Below, one piece after another: positions 18,695 to 28,159 of a stretch of DNA of 64,000 bases. Positions within the stretch are counted from its first letter, which is position 1; every line of letters starts with the position of its first letter. Made by a program: the position numbers and the translations under genes. The notes under the pieces are model-generated. The model was given only the letters and a program-made list of their open reading frames with translations. It was not told the DNA's origin and made no database searches. Source of the DNA: Marivita sp. (GTDB taxonomy: Bacteria > Pseudomonadota > Alphaproteobacteria > Rhodobacterales > Rhodobacteraceae); assembly GCF_020055675.1 (NCBI RefSeq), contig NZ_JAIPUS010000001.1:186001-250000 (forward strand), given 5' to 3'.

Positions 18695-18990
18695 CCACGA
18701 TCCACCCCAGACCGAACGAAAGTGGCTGGCCAGGTTTGTCCTTTGCATTGAAAAACCCGATGTTACCGCAGGATGACGCGGGTACACGGCCTGATCCGCC
18801 CAAATCGGCGTCCTCGCGCGGCAATCCCGGCCATCACGGGCACAATACGCTTGACCCACTGGCCCTGTCAGTCGATTTAGAGGTCTTGCGGCTGGTCACT
18901 TGGGAAATGTCGGTTAGACTGGCTGGAGGTTATTCATGCTTGGGCAAGTTTTGAATTAGGCCATCTTCATGATCAAAAAGGGAGTTTACC

Positions 18991-19656
18991 ATGAGTGACA
19001 GTTTTCAGTATTACCGCGAGGAATTCTATAATGATTACCAGAGCGCTCTTTCTCACTATTCAGGTGGGCCAGGTTTGACGCCATCCAAAGAAGAAGCGTT
19101 CAGGTACTATGAGCATTTTGCAACCCATGGTGAAAACAAGCAATATTTTGGGCGGGTGGTAAAGTCTCAACATGGAGTAGGTGGCTTCACTCACCAAAAA
19201 TACAAAGAGTTTGAACCAAAAGGGCAGGCTTTCAACCCGGGATCCAGTGCGGATTCGCAAGGTAAAGAGCACAATGGAATGATGTTTCACGATGATCAGT
19301 TCAAATATGCTTGGCTGAAAAAGCATGGTTGGACGGCCCTGCTTAATGATGTTTGGTTGATCGCGAACGCTCATAGGAAAAAGCTGTTTGAACCCGTTTC
19401 GGCGATAAACGACCTGAAAATTTATACAGGAGATGAGTTTATAGTCAGTGTTTTTGGCCGCGAATTGTGTGGCTTGCTTATGTCAGGATATATCCGACCA
19501 AATAAGGGAGCTTTTACTGCAACCCATGGTGAAGGCGACCACTCCGCAAGGCGCCTCTCATTGACTCACTACGCAAAAACAATGAACGCCATGCAGAAAG
19601 CTGGACAGTCAGAGTTCCAAAAATTCTTTGGAAAATACAATGTTTTTGATAAGTGA
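18991..19656 (+). CDS. AT-rich orphan protein of unknown function
   Basis: 221 residues from ATG 18991, with GGGAG seven nt upstream. I do not recognise the family. The base composition is far more AT-rich than the flanking genes (codons such as AAA, TTT and TAT are common), which suggests recent transfer. The protein is soluble-looking, rich in Tyr, Phe, His and Lys, and has no signal peptide or membrane segment. Local features are SKEEAFRYYEHF, EHNGMMFHDDQFKYAWLKKH and a C-terminal THGEGDHSARRLSLTHYAKTM. It sits between an IS remnant and the 3' side of tRNA-Arg, a typical place for cargo genes. Confidence 0.75.
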   Translation: MSDSFQYYREEFYNDYQSALSHYSGGPGLTPSKEEAFRYYEHFATHGENKQYFGRVVKSQHGVGGFTHQKYKEFEPKGQAFNPGSSADSQGKEHNGMMFHDDQFKYAWLKKHGWTALLNDVWLIANAHRKKLFEPVSAINDLKIYTGDEFIVSVFGRELCGLLMSGYIRPNKGAFTATHGEGDHSARRLSLTHYAKTMNAMQKAGQSEFQKFFGKYNVFDK

Positions 19657-20252
19657 AGTATTTTAATTTTTGTCCTGACAAGATGTTCATCGCTTGAGCT
19701 ATGCAGGCACGATGTTGTTGCCCTGCCAACAGAACGGGTGGCGTGACATGCCACCGTAGTCAAATGGTGGATTAAAATTCAAAGTCATGTGCTTTTCCGG
19801 TTACCCAGCCATCATTTGGCGGTCGAACAAAGACACGGACGATAGCGCCCCAACGTTTCAAACGGCACATCATATGAACATCACGACGGAGCGAGCGGCC
19901 CGGCAACCAGCACAGCCTCCGTCGGGGCGCCCGTGGGCGATCCACCATTCATACGGTTCCGCCCTTGGCCAGTTTGGCCATATCTGTCTTGTTTTTAGAT
20001 CTTCATCCAAAAATTGAACGCGTTCAATCTGTGTAACCAAAGGGAAAATCGCAGAGCACGCCATGTGCTGCGCGCAAAATCGCAATGACGCAGCCCCATC
20101 CCTACTTGCGGCTGACCGATGCGATCCGATCGGCTTTGACGTCCCAAAGCTGACTTCCGCAGTTGGTTGCCATGCCACAACGCAGCTTCGCCAGACCGGC
20201 CAGTAGTGCATCTCGCACCTATTTCAGGTGGCATGTTCTACATTGATATTAT
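19657..20252. other. Gene-free stretch between orphan gene and tRNA-Arg
   Basis: About 600 nt of mixed composition. Short open frames on both strands have no ribosome-binding site, codon bias or recognisable motif. I searched by eye for a copy of the tRNA 3' end that would mark an attachment site and found none. No complete insertion sequence is visible. Confidence 0.5.
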
Positions 20253-20329
20253 TGGCGATCCCTGGAGGACTCGAACCCCCAACCTGCTGATTAGAAGTCA
20301 GCTGCTCTATCCAGTTGAGCTAAGGGACC
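20253..20329 (-). tRNA. tRNA-Arg (anticodon TCT)
   Basis: 77-nt cloverleaf read on the minus strand. The acceptor arms are GGTCCCT / AGGGATC with one G-T pair, followed by discriminator G and an encoded CCA. The D-stem is GCTC / GAGC. The anticodon stem GCTGA / TCAGC encloses the loop CTTCTAA, giving anticodon TCT at plus-strand positions 20293-20295. The T-arm loop GTTCGAGTCC is typical. It decodes AGA, a rare arginine codon in this GC-rich genome. Confidence 0.97.
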
Positions 20330-20436
20330 GCTGGCGTGGCAATACGACAGGCGGAACGGGGCGTCAAAGGGTGATTGGAACGGGGGTCGGGATGGCTGCG
20401 TTGGGGTGACAGTCAATCGCAAGAAAGGACAGGCTC

Positions 20437-20955
20437 ATGCGACTTACCCTGTTTGCTGCCGCCGCTACCGCCCTGTTGCCTGCGCTGCCGCTTGCGGCGC
20501 AGGACACGGCGCGTGCCATGGCGGCGGCCGATGTCATCAACCGAGACGGCGTGTCCATCGGCACGGTGACACTGACGCTGGAGCCGTCGGGCACCACGCT
20601 GGTCGAGCTTGAGCTGGACCCTGTCCCGCCAGGCACTCATGCGGTGCATCTGCACGAGACCGGGGATTGTTCGGCAGATGATTTCAGCTCGGCCGGCGGA
20701 CATATCGCGGGTGACATGCAGCACGGCATCCGCGTCAATGATGGCCCGCATCCCGGCGATCTTCCGAACGTCACCGTCGGCGACACCGGCACCTTGATGG
20801 CCGACTTCTTCAACCCGCATCTGTGGATCGAGGAGATGATCCTGGACGAGGATGGTGCGGCTTTCATCATGCATGCCGGGGCTGACGATTATATCAGCCA
20901 ACCCGCCGGAGACGCCGGTGAGCGGATCGCCTGCGGTGTCTTTACGAGCCTTTGA
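20437..20955 (+). CDS. sodC: Superoxide dismutase [Cu-Zn], periplasmic
   Basis: Secreted Cu,Zn superoxide dismutase of 172 residues. It begins with a signal peptide (MRLTLFAAAATALLPALPLAAQ). The metal-site regions are AVHLHETGDC (copper His pair), SAGGHIAGDMQHG (bridging/zinc His), GPHPGDLPN and FIMHAGADDY. The C-terminal ERIACGVF closes the conserved disulfide with the Cys of TGDC. It protects the envelope against external superoxide. It is a single gene with its own start at ATG 20437 and runs convergent to a GNAT gene. Confidence 0.96.
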   Translation: MRLTLFAAAATALLPALPLAAQDTARAMAAADVINRDGVSIGTVTLTLEPSGTTLVELELDPVPPGTHAVHLHETGDCSADDFSSAGGHIAGDMQHGIRVNDGPHPGDLPNVTVGDTGTLMADFFNPHLWIEEMILDEDGAAFIMHAGADDYISQPAGDAGERIACGVFTSL

Positions 20956-20982
20956 CCGGTGGCTTCCGGTCCCGCGCCCGCG

Positions 20983-21450
20983 TCACAGCCTTCGTGTCAT
21001 GAACACGCTGAGCGGGTCGTGGGTGTAATCCGCGAACGGGCCGCAACAGGAAAATCCGTGGCGTTCGTACAAGCGGCGCGCGGGGCCGAACATGTCACTT
21101 GATCCGGTTTCGAGGCTCAGTCGTTGCAGTCCGAGCGCCCGTGCTTCGGTCACCACGCGCTGAAGCAGGGCGGCACCCACGCCGAGGCCGCGTGCGTCGG
21201 ACCGGGTGTGCATCGACTTGATTTCTCCATGCGCGGCGTCGAGCCGTTTCACCGCGGCGATGCCCAGAATCGTGGTGTCCATCCGCGCCGCGAATATGGA
21301 TGCGCCGGAGGCGAAAAGCGCCTCCGCGTCCATCGCGTGGCAACTTTCGGCCGGGGTTTCGGCGCGCATCAGGTCGGCATGCCGGGACAGGAGGTCGGCG
21401 ACGTCCCGGGTGGGTGCGACAACCGGAACGATGCGGAAGGCCCGCGTCAA
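20983..21450 (-). CDS. GNAT family N-acetyltransferase
   Basis: About 155 residues with a clear GNAT core: [20 protein letters not shown], the acetyl-CoA loop [14 protein letters not shown] and [19 protein letters not shown]. Similar proteins acetylate small amines or amino acids, but the substrate here is not known. No ATG fits the fold. The TTG at 21450 overlaps the stop of the preceding Complex I subunit gene (TTGA), so coupled translation is likely. A downstream ATG (MRAETPAES) would cut into the domain. Confidence 0.85.
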   Translation of the reverse strand: MTRAFRIVPVVAPTRDVADLLSRHADLMRAETPAESCHAMDAEALFASGASIFAARMDTTILGIAAVKRLDAAHGEIKSMHTRSDARGLGVGAALLQRVVTEARALGLQRLSLETGSSDMFGPARRLYERHGFSCCGPFADYTHDPLSVFMTRRL

Positions 21451-21758
21451 TGCGTCCAGGCACCTTTGCGATCGACCGCGAAATTTTCCGCGTAGCCGCG
21501 CGCCCGGATGTTGGGCTTGCGCTTGTTCGGGGTGAATTGGATCACCTCGATCCCATGCTCCTTGGCATAGGCCTTGGCTGCTTCCAGCGTTTCGAACTTG
21601 AGCTGTACCTGGCTCTGCGTGTCCGAGGACGAGGTCCACCCCATGAGCGGATCGATTTCCCGCGGGCTGTCCGGAGCAAACTCCAGAACCCAGTGCCGCG
21701 TCTTGGCGGATCCTGATGACATTGCGGTTCGGGACGGCTGATAGATACGGGCGCGCAT
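21447..21758 (-). CDS. ETC Complex I accessory subunit, NDUFS4-like
   Basis: Small protein of 103 residues matching the alphaproteobacterial homologue of the mitochondrial NDUFS4 (18 kDa) subunit of NADH:ubiquinone oxidoreductase. It reads [46 protein letters not shown], then [10 protein letters not shown] and [16 protein letters not shown]. The ATG at 21758 is preceded by GAGGGG. As in other alphaproteobacteria, it lies outside the nuo operon. The GNAT gene follows with an overlap. Confidence 0.93.
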   Translation of the reverse strand: MRARIYQPSRTAMSSGSAKTRHWVLEFAPDSPREIDPLMGWTSSSDTQSQVQLKFETLEAAKAYAKEHGIEVIQFTPNKRKPNIRARGYAENFAVDRKGAWTH

Positions 21759-22171
21759 GATTTCCCCTCTTCGATCTTTTCCCAGATATGGTCAAAAACC
21801 ACCCCGCACGCAAGCCATCGCAGGACAAAACGATGTGCCGAGCCGGAAGGCGAGGGCGCAAGCAGTTTGGTCTTCACCAAAGAGCCGCGGGGAGCGAGGG
21901 AGGGTGTGTGCGACCCGGAAATGAATGTCCTCAACTGCTTGCTAACCATAGGTAGAGAGTGCCTATAGCTGTTAAAGAAAATTCGGGTCTTTCAGACTGT
22001 CGCACCCGGGCGATGGGAAACTGGCAAAAAGCCAATCACATCGGGCTTTGAACTGTCCTGGCACGCCCTGTGCGACTCAGGTTGCAATTCCCGGTGGCGC
22101 CCCCCATTTTTGACTTTCATCCAGAGCATCGCAGTTTCTCGATCAACCCCGTTGGATCCATCCGGTGAGCC
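21759..22171. other. Divergent intergenic region before uvrB
   Basis: 413 nt between the divergent NDUFS4-like gene and uvrB. It must hold both promoters. I looked for the alphaproteobacterial LexA box (GTTC-N7-GTTC or its complement) and found none. No gene or stable RNA is evident. Confidence 0.5.
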
Positions 22172-24355
22172 ATGTCAGATAGTCAGACCCTTCACGCCCC
22201 CGCCCCCGATGTCCGCGCCCGCGAGAAGCTGGAGGGGGGAATCCGGTTCCGGATGAACACCGAGTTCGAGCCGGCCGGCGACCAGCCGACCGCGATCACC
22301 GAGCTGTCTGCGGGCGTGGTCGATGGCGAGCGCGATCAGGTCCTGCTGGGGGCCACCGGCACCGGCAAGACGTTTACCATGGGCAAGGTGATCGAGGAAA
22401 CGCAGCGCCCGGCGATTATCCTGGCGCCGAACAAGACGCTCGCGGCGCAGCTTTATGGCGAATTCAAGGGGTTCTTCCCTGACAACGCGGTCGAATATTT
22501 CGTCAGCTATTACGATTATTACCAGCCGGAAGCATACGTCCCGCGCAGCGACACCTATATCGAGAAGGAAAGCCAGATCAACGAACAGATCGACCGGATG
22601 CGCCACTCGGCGACACGGGCGCTTCTGGAACGCGATGACGTGATCATTGTTGCGTCGGTGTCGTGCATCTATGGCATCGGGTCGGTGGAAACCTATGGCG
22701 CGATGACCCAGGATCTGCATGTCGGCAACAGCTATGACCAGCGCAAGGTCATGGCCGATCTCGTGGCGCAGCAATACCGCCGCAACGATCAGGCGTTCCA
22801 GCGCGGATCGTTCCGCGTGCGCGGCGACAGCCTCGAGATTTTCCCCGCCCACCTGGAAGACCGGGCCTGGAAACTGTCGTTCTTCGGCGACGAGCTTGAG
22901 GCGATCACCGAATTCGATCCGCTGACCGGTCAAAAGACCGGCAATTTCGAGCGTATTCGCATCTATGCCAACAGCCACTATGTGACCCCGAAACCGACGA
23001 TGCAGCAGGCTGTGATCGGTATCAAGAAAGAGCTGCGCACGCGGCTTGACCAGTTGGTGGCAGACGGCAAGCTGCTCGAGGCGCAGCGGCTTGAACAACG
23101 GACGAATTTCGACCTCGAAATGCTCGAGGCCACGGGCGTCTGCAACGGGATCGAGAATTATTCGCGTTACCTCACGGGGCGCGCGCCGGGCGAGCCGCCC
23201 CCCACGCTGTTCGAATTCATCCCCGATACCGCGATCGTCTTTGCCGACGAGAGCCACGTCAGCGTTCCGCAGATCGGTGGCATGTACAAGGGTGACTTCC
23301 GGCGCAAGATGACGCTGGCCGAACACGGGTTCCGCCTGCCGTCCTGCATGGACAACCGCCCCCTCAAGTTCGAGGAATGGGACGCGATGCGCCCGCAATC
23401 GGTGTTCGTGTCGGCGACGCCCGCCAAGTGGGAGATCGAACAGACCGGCGGTGTGTTCACCGAACAGGTTATCCGCCCCACCGGCCTTCTGGACCCGATT
23501 GTCGAGATCCGGCCGGTCGAGACGCAGGTCGATGATTTGCTGGACGAGGTGCGCAAGGTGGCCGCCGACGGCTATCGCACCCTGTGCACGACGCTGACCA
23601 AGCGGATGGCCGAGGACCTGACCGAATACATGCACGAACAGGGCATCCGCGTGCGCTACATGCACAGCGACATCGACACGATCGAACGGATCGAGATCCT
23701 GCGCGACCTGCGGCTGGGTGCCTTTGACGTGCTGATCGGCATCAACCTTCTGCGCGAGGGGCTGGACATCCCGGAATGCGGGCTTGTGGCCATTCTCGAT
23801 GCCGACAAGGAAGGGTTCCTGAGGTCCGAAACCTCGCTCATCCAGACCATTGGCCGTGCTGCGCGCAACTCAGAGGGCCGCGTCATCATGTATGCGGACC
23901 GGATCACCGGCAGCATGGAACGTGCCCTGTCCGAAACCGACCGGCGCCGGGCCAAGCAGATTGCCTATAACGAGGAGCACGGCATCACGCCGGAGACGAT
24001 CAAGAAGAATGTCGATGACATTCTGCAAGGGCTCTACAAGGGTGATGTCGATATGAACCGTGTGACGGCCAAGGTGGACAAACCGCTGGCCGGGGCCAAT
24101 CTGCAAGCGGTTCTTGACGGCTTGCGCACGGATATGCGCAAGGCGGCGGAAAACCTTGAATTCGAGGAGGCCGCCCGCCTTCGGGACGAGGTCAAACGGC
24201 TCGAAGCGGTTGATCTGGCGGTTGCAGACGATCCCTTGGCGCGGCAGTCGGCGGTCGAGGCGGCAGCGGATGCAGCCACCAAATCGTCTGGCCGATCAAC
24301 CGCCGGCCGCCCGGGCCAGCGCGGTGGCAACGTTCAGCGGCGCAAGAAACAGTAA
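22172..24355 (+). CDS. uvrB: Excinuclease ABC subunit UvrB
   Basis: Damage-verifying helicase of nucleotide excision repair, 727 residues. The Walker A is GATGTGKT (60-67). The beta-hairpin that probes DNA is in [20 protein letters not shown]. Helicase motifs [15 protein letters not shown] and [15 protein letters not shown] follow, and a C-terminal UVR motif ([17 protein letters not shown]) binds UvrC. The tail beyond is Gly/Arg/Lys-rich. ATG 22172 has GGTGAG just upstream. It is a monocistronic gene, and no SOS box was found. Confidence 0.98.
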   Translation: MSDSQTLHAPAPDVRAREKLEGGIRFRMNTEFEPAGDQPTAITELSAGVVDGERDQVLLGATGTGKTFTMGKVIEETQRPAIILAPNKTLAAQLYGEFKGFFPDNAVEYFVSYYDYYQPEAYVPRSDTYIEKESQINEQIDRMRHSATRALLERDDVIIVASVSCIYGIGSVETYGAMTQDLHVGNSYDQRKVMADLVAQQYRRNDQAFQRGSFRVRGDSLEIFPAHLEDRAWKLSFFGDELEAITEFDPLTGQKTGNFERIRIYANSHYVTPKPTMQQAVIGIKKELRTRLDQLVADGKLLEAQRLEQRTNFDLEMLEATGVCNGIENYSRYLTGRAPGEPPPTLFEFIPDTAIVFADESHVSVPQIGGMYKGDFRRKMTLAEHGFRLPSCMDNRPLKFEEWDAMRPQSVFVSATPAKWEIEQTGGVFTEQVIRPTGLLDPIVEIRPVETQVDDLLDEVRKVAADGYRTLCTTLTKRMAEDLTEYMHEQGIRVRYMHSDIDTIERIEILRDLRLGAFDVLIGINLLREGLDIPECGLVAILDADKEGFLRSETSLIQTIGRAARNSEGRVIMYADRITGSMERALSETDRRRAKQIAYNEEHGITPETIKKNVDDILQGLYKGDVDMNRVTAKVDKPLAGANLQAVLDGLRTDMRKAAENLEFEEAARLRDEVKRLEAVDLAVADDPLARQSAVEAAADAATKSSGRSTAGRPGQRGGNVQRRKKQ

Positions 24356-24530
24356 CGCCGTATCATCCCGCCCGCGGGGACCTGCGCGGGTGGTTCGCCT
24401 GCCATGGCGTTCCAGCGTGGTGACACATGGTTGTTGCGCGGACCTGCCGCTTGCGTCGTTCAAGCCCGGTGCCGAGGCCATCGCGGAATGTCCGGTTGAA
24501 CAGCGTGGACCCGCACAGGGCAGGGGCCGC

Positions 24531-24561
24531 AAAAAGCCCCCGCGCAACCCGCACGGGGGCT
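24531..24561 (-). terminator. Rho-independent terminator of the catabolic operon
   Basis: On the minus strand, the 11-bp arms at 24561-24551 and 24545-24535 (AGCCCCCGTGC / GCGCGGGGGCT) enclose a 5-nt loop. They are followed by TTTTT (24535-24531), 23 nt after the dctP-like stop. This is a textbook intrinsic terminator. Confidence 0.9.
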
Positions 24562-24583
24562 GTCCAGTTCAGGTCAGAGACGT

Positions 24584-25642
24584 TTACTGGAGATCAGCCG
24601 CATAGGCGTCTGACAGCTCTGCCTCGGCCTCTTCGACCGCCGTTGTCAGAGCGTCGTAGATTTCCGGACCGCCTTCGACGTTTTCCTGGAACCATTCGAA
24701 GACCGGCTGTGCCGCCTCGCGGAAGGCTTCTTTTTCGTCAGGGCTTGGGACATAGAGATCACCGCCGCCTTCGACGAATTCCTGGTACGCCTGGATCGAC
24801 TTGCGCTTGGGCGAGGCGAAGGTCGCTTGCTGAAGCGCGGCAAAGCCGTCCACCACGACGCGGCGGAGGTCCTCGGGCATCTCCATGAACTTCTGGTTGT
24901 TCATCACCCAGATGGCGCCCATGTACGCGTGACCGTCGAGCGTGACATATTCCAGGCCGGCATCCGGGAACTTCATGCCCATGATATCGGTGATGCCGTT
25001 CTTGGACCCGTCAACGACGCCGGTCTGGAACGAGGTAAACAGCTCGGGCCAGCTGATCGGTGTCGGGGATGCGCCCATCGCCTTGACGACTTCCTGCGGC
25101 AGGTCGGCGACCACTGTGCGGATCTTGAGGCCTTCGAGATCGTCGGGGCTGGTCACGCGGCGCTGCGTGTTCGCGAAGTTGCGCCAGCCGCCGGTGTTAC
25201 CGATGGTCATGATGCGGATCGTGTCGCCCGAATCCTCAAGCGCCATGTCCCGCATGGTGCGGGTGAAATCGCCCGACAGAACGTGTTCGGCGACGCGATC
25301 GTTCGACATCAGGTAGGGCAGGTCGAGCACCTGGACGTAAGGAAAGATGCCCGCGGCCCCGCCCGAGGTTGTCACGAACACATCGATGGACCCGTCCGAG
25401 ACGCCCTGGAGGCATTCCGCGCCGCCCGAGCAAAGCTGCGTGCCGATGAACAGCTCGACCTCGATGCGCCCGTTGGAGGCGTTTTCCACGTGGTTCTTGA
25501 AAACCACGAGGCCGTCATAGTCTTCGTCGTTCTCGTTGGAATTCGCGGTGGCGCGGATCGTGAAATCCTGTGCCGCCGCCGTTATCGCGCTTCCGGCGAG
25601 CAGTGCGGCTGTCAGCGCCGCCGTGGTGAGACCTTTGAGCAT
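24584..25642 (-). CDS. TRAP transporter substrate-binding protein (DctP family)
   Basis: Periplasmic receptor of a tripartite ATP-independent transporter, 352 residues. It has a clean signal peptide (MLKGLTTAALTAALLAGSAI, cleavage near AAAQ). DctP-fold landmarks are GGAAGIFPYVQVLDLPYLM, RRVTSPDDLEGLKIR (with the Arg that usually binds the ligand carboxylate or sulfonate) and FTSFQTGVVDGSKN. Strong SD AGGGAGG lies upstream of ATG 25642. It is the last gene of the operon, just before the terminator. The operon context suggests a sulfonated sugar as ligand, but the sequence alone does not prove it. Confidence 0.95.
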   Translation of the reverse strand: MLKGLTTAALTAALLAGSAITAAAQDFTIRATANSNENDEDYDGLVVFKNHVENASNGRIEVELFIGTQLCSGGAECLQGVSDGSIDVFVTTSGGAAGIFPYVQVLDLPYLMSNDRVAEHVLSGDFTRTMRDMALEDSGDTIRIMTIGNTGGWRNFANTQRRVTSPDDLEGLKIRTVVADLPQEVVKAMGASPTPISWPELFTSFQTGVVDGSKNGITDIMGMKFPDAGLEYVTLDGHAYMGAIWVMNNQKFMEMPEDLRRVVVDGFAALQQATFASPKRKSIQAYQEFVEGGGDLYVPSPDEKEAFREAAQPVFEWFQENVEGGPEIYDALTTAVEEAEAELSDAYAADLQ

Positions 25643-25700
25643 GAGTTTCCTCCCTGTTGCTTTCTGTGGTCGGTTACACGGGCCATGTGACCCGAAGATG

Positions 25701-26990
25701 TCAGTCCGCGAAACCTGTCAGGCGCGGAACGGTCATGGATATCTCGGGGACAAATGTGATCAGGAAAATGACGAAGATTTCAACGGCCAGGAACGGCAAA
25801 ATCGCCTTCGAGATCGTTTCAACCCGTTCTCCGGACACCGATGAGGCGACGAAAAGTACCAGACCCATGGGCGGTGTCGCCAGCCCCACGGTCAGGTTCA
25901 CGGACATGATGATCGCGAAATGGATCGGGTCGACGCCAAGATCGACAAAGATGGGTCCGAGGATCGGACCGAGGATGATGATCGCTGGCCCGGCATCGAG
26001 GAACATCCCGACGACGAACAGAAGAAGATTGATCAGGAAAAGCAGGATCAACGGATTCTCGCTCAGTCCGAGGATGAACTCGGCGAGGATCTCGGGGGTA
26101 TGCGACAGCGAGACCACGGTCTTGAACGCCATCGCAGCGCCCACCAGCAGCAGCACCGTGGCCGATGTCATGGCCGCCCGCATGAAGACATCCGGCAGGT
26201 CGGAGAGCTTCAGCGTGTTCAGGATGAACATGCCGACGATTATGGCATATCCCACCGCGACCGCTGCCGCTTCGGTGGGTGTGAAAACACCGGCCAGGAT
26301 ACCGCCAAGGATGATCACCGGTGTCATCAACGGGAAGAACGCCTTGAGCGAAGCCTGCCCGCGTTCGCCCCAGCTGGCCTTGCCGCGTGAGGCGGGGAAA
26401 TCGTGCTTGTCGGCTTGCAGCTTGACCATGACCATCAGGCCGGCACCGACAAGAATACCCGGCACGATACCGGCCAGGAAAAGGGCCGCGACCGATTCGC
26501 CCATGACATAGGCATAGATGATCATGATCCCGGAGGGCGGAATAACCGGACCGATGACCGAAGACGCGGCGGTGATCGCGGCAGCGAACTTGCGGGTATA
26601 TCCTTCTTTCTCCATCGCGGGGATGAGCATGGACCCGAGCGCCGATGTGTCGGCGACAGCAGAGCCCGACAGGCCTGCGAACAGCATCGAGGACAGCACG
26701 TTCACATGCGCCAGACCGCCGCGGAAATGGCCCATCATCGCCTGGCTGAACTCCACCAGCCGCATCGTGATGCCGCCGCGGTTCATCAACTCGCCCGCCA
26801 GCATGAAGAACGGGATCGCCATCAGCGGAAAGCTTGCCATGCCGTTATAGACATTGCGGTAGAGCAGGATCAGGTCGCGTTCCTGCCCGTTTAGCCACAG
26901 AAGAAGTCCCGGTGCCGCGAGCATGCCGAAAAAGACTGGCAGGCCGATCATCAGGAACACGAGGAAGAGGGGCAGGAACCAGACCAGCAT
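25701..26990 (-). CDS. TRAP transporter large permease (DctM family)
   Basis: Ion-coupled membrane subunit of 429 residues with a dozen or so hydrophobic segments. Family motifs are IPFFMLAGELMNRGGITMRLVE, GLSGSAVADTSALGSMLIPAM and VIGPVIPPSGIMIIYA. It imports the solute delivered by the periplasmic receptor using a sodium or proton gradient. Its start lies 4 nt after the small-permease stop, and the receptor gene begins 58 nt downstream of its stop, giving the order Q-M-P. Confidence 0.96.
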   Translation of the reverse strand: MLVWFLPLFLVFLMIGLPVFFGMLAAPGLLLWLNGQERDLILLYRNVYNGMASFPLMAIPFFMLAGELMNRGGITMRLVEFSQAMMGHFRGGLAHVNVLSSMLFAGLSGSAVADTSALGSMLIPAMEKEGYTRKFAAAITAASSVIGPVIPPSGIMIIYAYVMGESVAALFLAGIVPGILVGAGLMVMVKLQADKHDFPASRGKASWGERGQASLKAFFPLMTPVIILGGILAGVFTPTEAAAVAVGYAIIVGMFILNTLKLSDLPDVFMRAAMTSATVLLLVGAAMAFKTVVSLSHTPEILAEFILGLSENPLILLFLINLLLFVVGMFLDAGPAIIILGPILGPIFVDLGVDPIHFAIIMSVNLTVGLATPPMGLVLFVASSVSGERVETISKAILPFLAVEIFVIFLITFVPEISMTVPRLTGFAD

Positions 26991-26994
26991 GCGC

Positions 26995-27573
26995 TTATTC
27001 CACCGTCAATTCGGCATCGAGATTGGAGCGCAGGCGGTCTCCTCCTCCGGCCAGGGTTATGATGTTTCGCAAGACCAGCTCGATATTGACGATGAAGAGC
27101 AGCCACAGCCCCGTCACGAGAGACGCGATCTGCCAGCTGTTGGGCATCTTTTCCCAGCCGTCGAGGGTCGGATACTTGAGCGAGGCGCTTTTGAACTTGC
27201 CGGCAAGGCTGTTCATCTCACCAAGCCCCATCTGCGCCCCGATGACCAGCACCGCGCCAGAGATCAGCAGCAGCACCAGCGCCAGAACAGCGGCCGCGCG
27301 GGTCGGGATCGCGGCCGTGAGGATTTCAAGCGCCACGAAGCCGCCGCGCCGATAGGCCGACGGCGCGATGGCGGCGGTCATCCACAACATCAGGAAGATT
27401 GCCAGCTCTTCGGGCCACGGCAGTGCATTGCCCAGCACGTAGCGGAAGAACACCTGCAACAGGATGGCACAGACCATCAGGCCAATACAGAAAATGGCAA
27501 GCGTGCGTCCGATGCGAAGCACGATGTCATTGAATATCTGCAACGGGGCAAGCAGCCCCAACAAAATGGCCAT
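26995..27573 (-). CDS. TRAP transporter small permease (DctQ family)
   Basis: Four-helix membrane subunit of the TRAP transporter, 192 residues. The DctQ pattern is visible: VFFRYVLGNALPWPEELAIF (the conserved R-Y-x-W/P-EE region), LMLWMTAAIAPSAYRRGGF and two C-terminal helices. A strong SD (GGAGGAGG) lies before ATG 27573. It follows the flavin reductase gene by 71 nt on the same strand, so the transporter and the degradative enzymes appear to be one transcription unit. Confidence 0.94.
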   Translation of the reverse strand: MAILLGLLAPLQIFNDIVLRIGRTLAIFCIGLMVCAILLQVFFRYVLGNALPWPEELAIFLMLWMTAAIAPSAYRRGGFVALEILTAAIPTRAAAVLALVLLLISGAVLVIGAQMGLGEMNSLAGKFKSASLKYPTLDGWEKMPNSWQIASLVTGLWLLFIVNIELVLRNIITLAGGGDRLRSNLDAELTVE

Positions 27574-27644
27574 CCCTGACCTCCTCCCTGTTCCACACCG
27601 GCCTCCTCCGCCGGCGGCCCCGTTTCTTGCCTTGTCGGGGCGAG

Positions 27645-28151
27645 CTATGTCGCTTCAGTAAAGCCTCCGTATTGACCGCTGTAAAACAAAAGCGGCGCGC
27701 CCTCCCGCGACGTGACCCGCGTGACGCGGGCGACAACGATGGTGTGGTCGCCGCCGTCGTGTTCGGCGGTCTTGGTACATTCAAACCGGCTCAGGCAATT
27801 GTTCAAAAGCGGCACATCATGCGCGCCATTCTCCCATTCGAATTGGTCGAAGGGGTTGCCATTGCGGGCAAACGCCGTGCACAGCGCGGTCTGTTCGGCG
27901 CCAACGACGTGGATCGCAAAGTGATCGGCCGCCATGAAGAACGGATAGCGACTGGACGATTTGGCCGGGGACCACAGCACCAGCGGCGGGTCCAGCGACA
28001 GGCTGGCAAAGCTGTTGGCGGTGATGCCCAGCGGCCCGTCCCCCGTGTTGCAGGTGATGACCGTCACACCTGTGCCGAACCGGCCAAGCGCATTTCTGTA
28101 ATCGCGAGCGGTCTCGTGCGAGGGTTCAAAACTGTGCGTCAAGGCGTTCAT
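27645..28151 (-). CDS. Flavin reductase (FMN reductase partner of two-component monooxygenase; SmoA-like)
   Basis: Flavin-reductase-domain protein of 168 residues that supplies reduced FMN to a flavin-dependent monooxygenase. The motifs are ALGRFGTGVTVITC, GPLGITANSFASLSLDPPLVLW and FAIHVVGAEQ, with the ending GQYGGF. It stands two genes downstream of a luciferase-like monooxygenase, its natural partner, and 8 nt after the aldo-keto reductase stop. Together with those genes it corresponds to SmoA of the oxidative sulfoquinovose pathway by position and type. Confidence 0.92.
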   Translation of the reverse strand: MNALTHSFEPSHETARDYRNALGRFGTGVTVITCNTGDGPLGITANSFASLSLDPPLVLWSPAKSSSRYPFFMAADHFAIHVVGAEQTALCTAFARNGNPFDQFEWENGAHDVPLLNNCLSRFECTKTAEHDGGDHTIVVARVTRVTSREGAPLLFYSGQYGGFTEAT

Positions 28152-28159
28152 CGCTGGTA

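Noticed and set aside
19787-20211. Short open frames on both strands before tRNA-Arg
   Set aside because: No SD, no consistent codon bias and no recognisable motif.
18374-20329. Integrase-generated attachment site at tRNA-Arg
   Set aside because: No direct repeat of the tRNA 3' end and no integrase gene were found in the pocket, so tRNA-directed integration is not shown.
21759-22171. LexA/SOS box upstream of uvrB
   Set aside because: No GTTC-N7-GTTC or complement was found. A lone GAAC has no partner at the right distance.
22175-23665. 496-codon frame antisense to uvrB
   Set aside because: A shadow frame. UvrB motifs are continuous on the plus strand.
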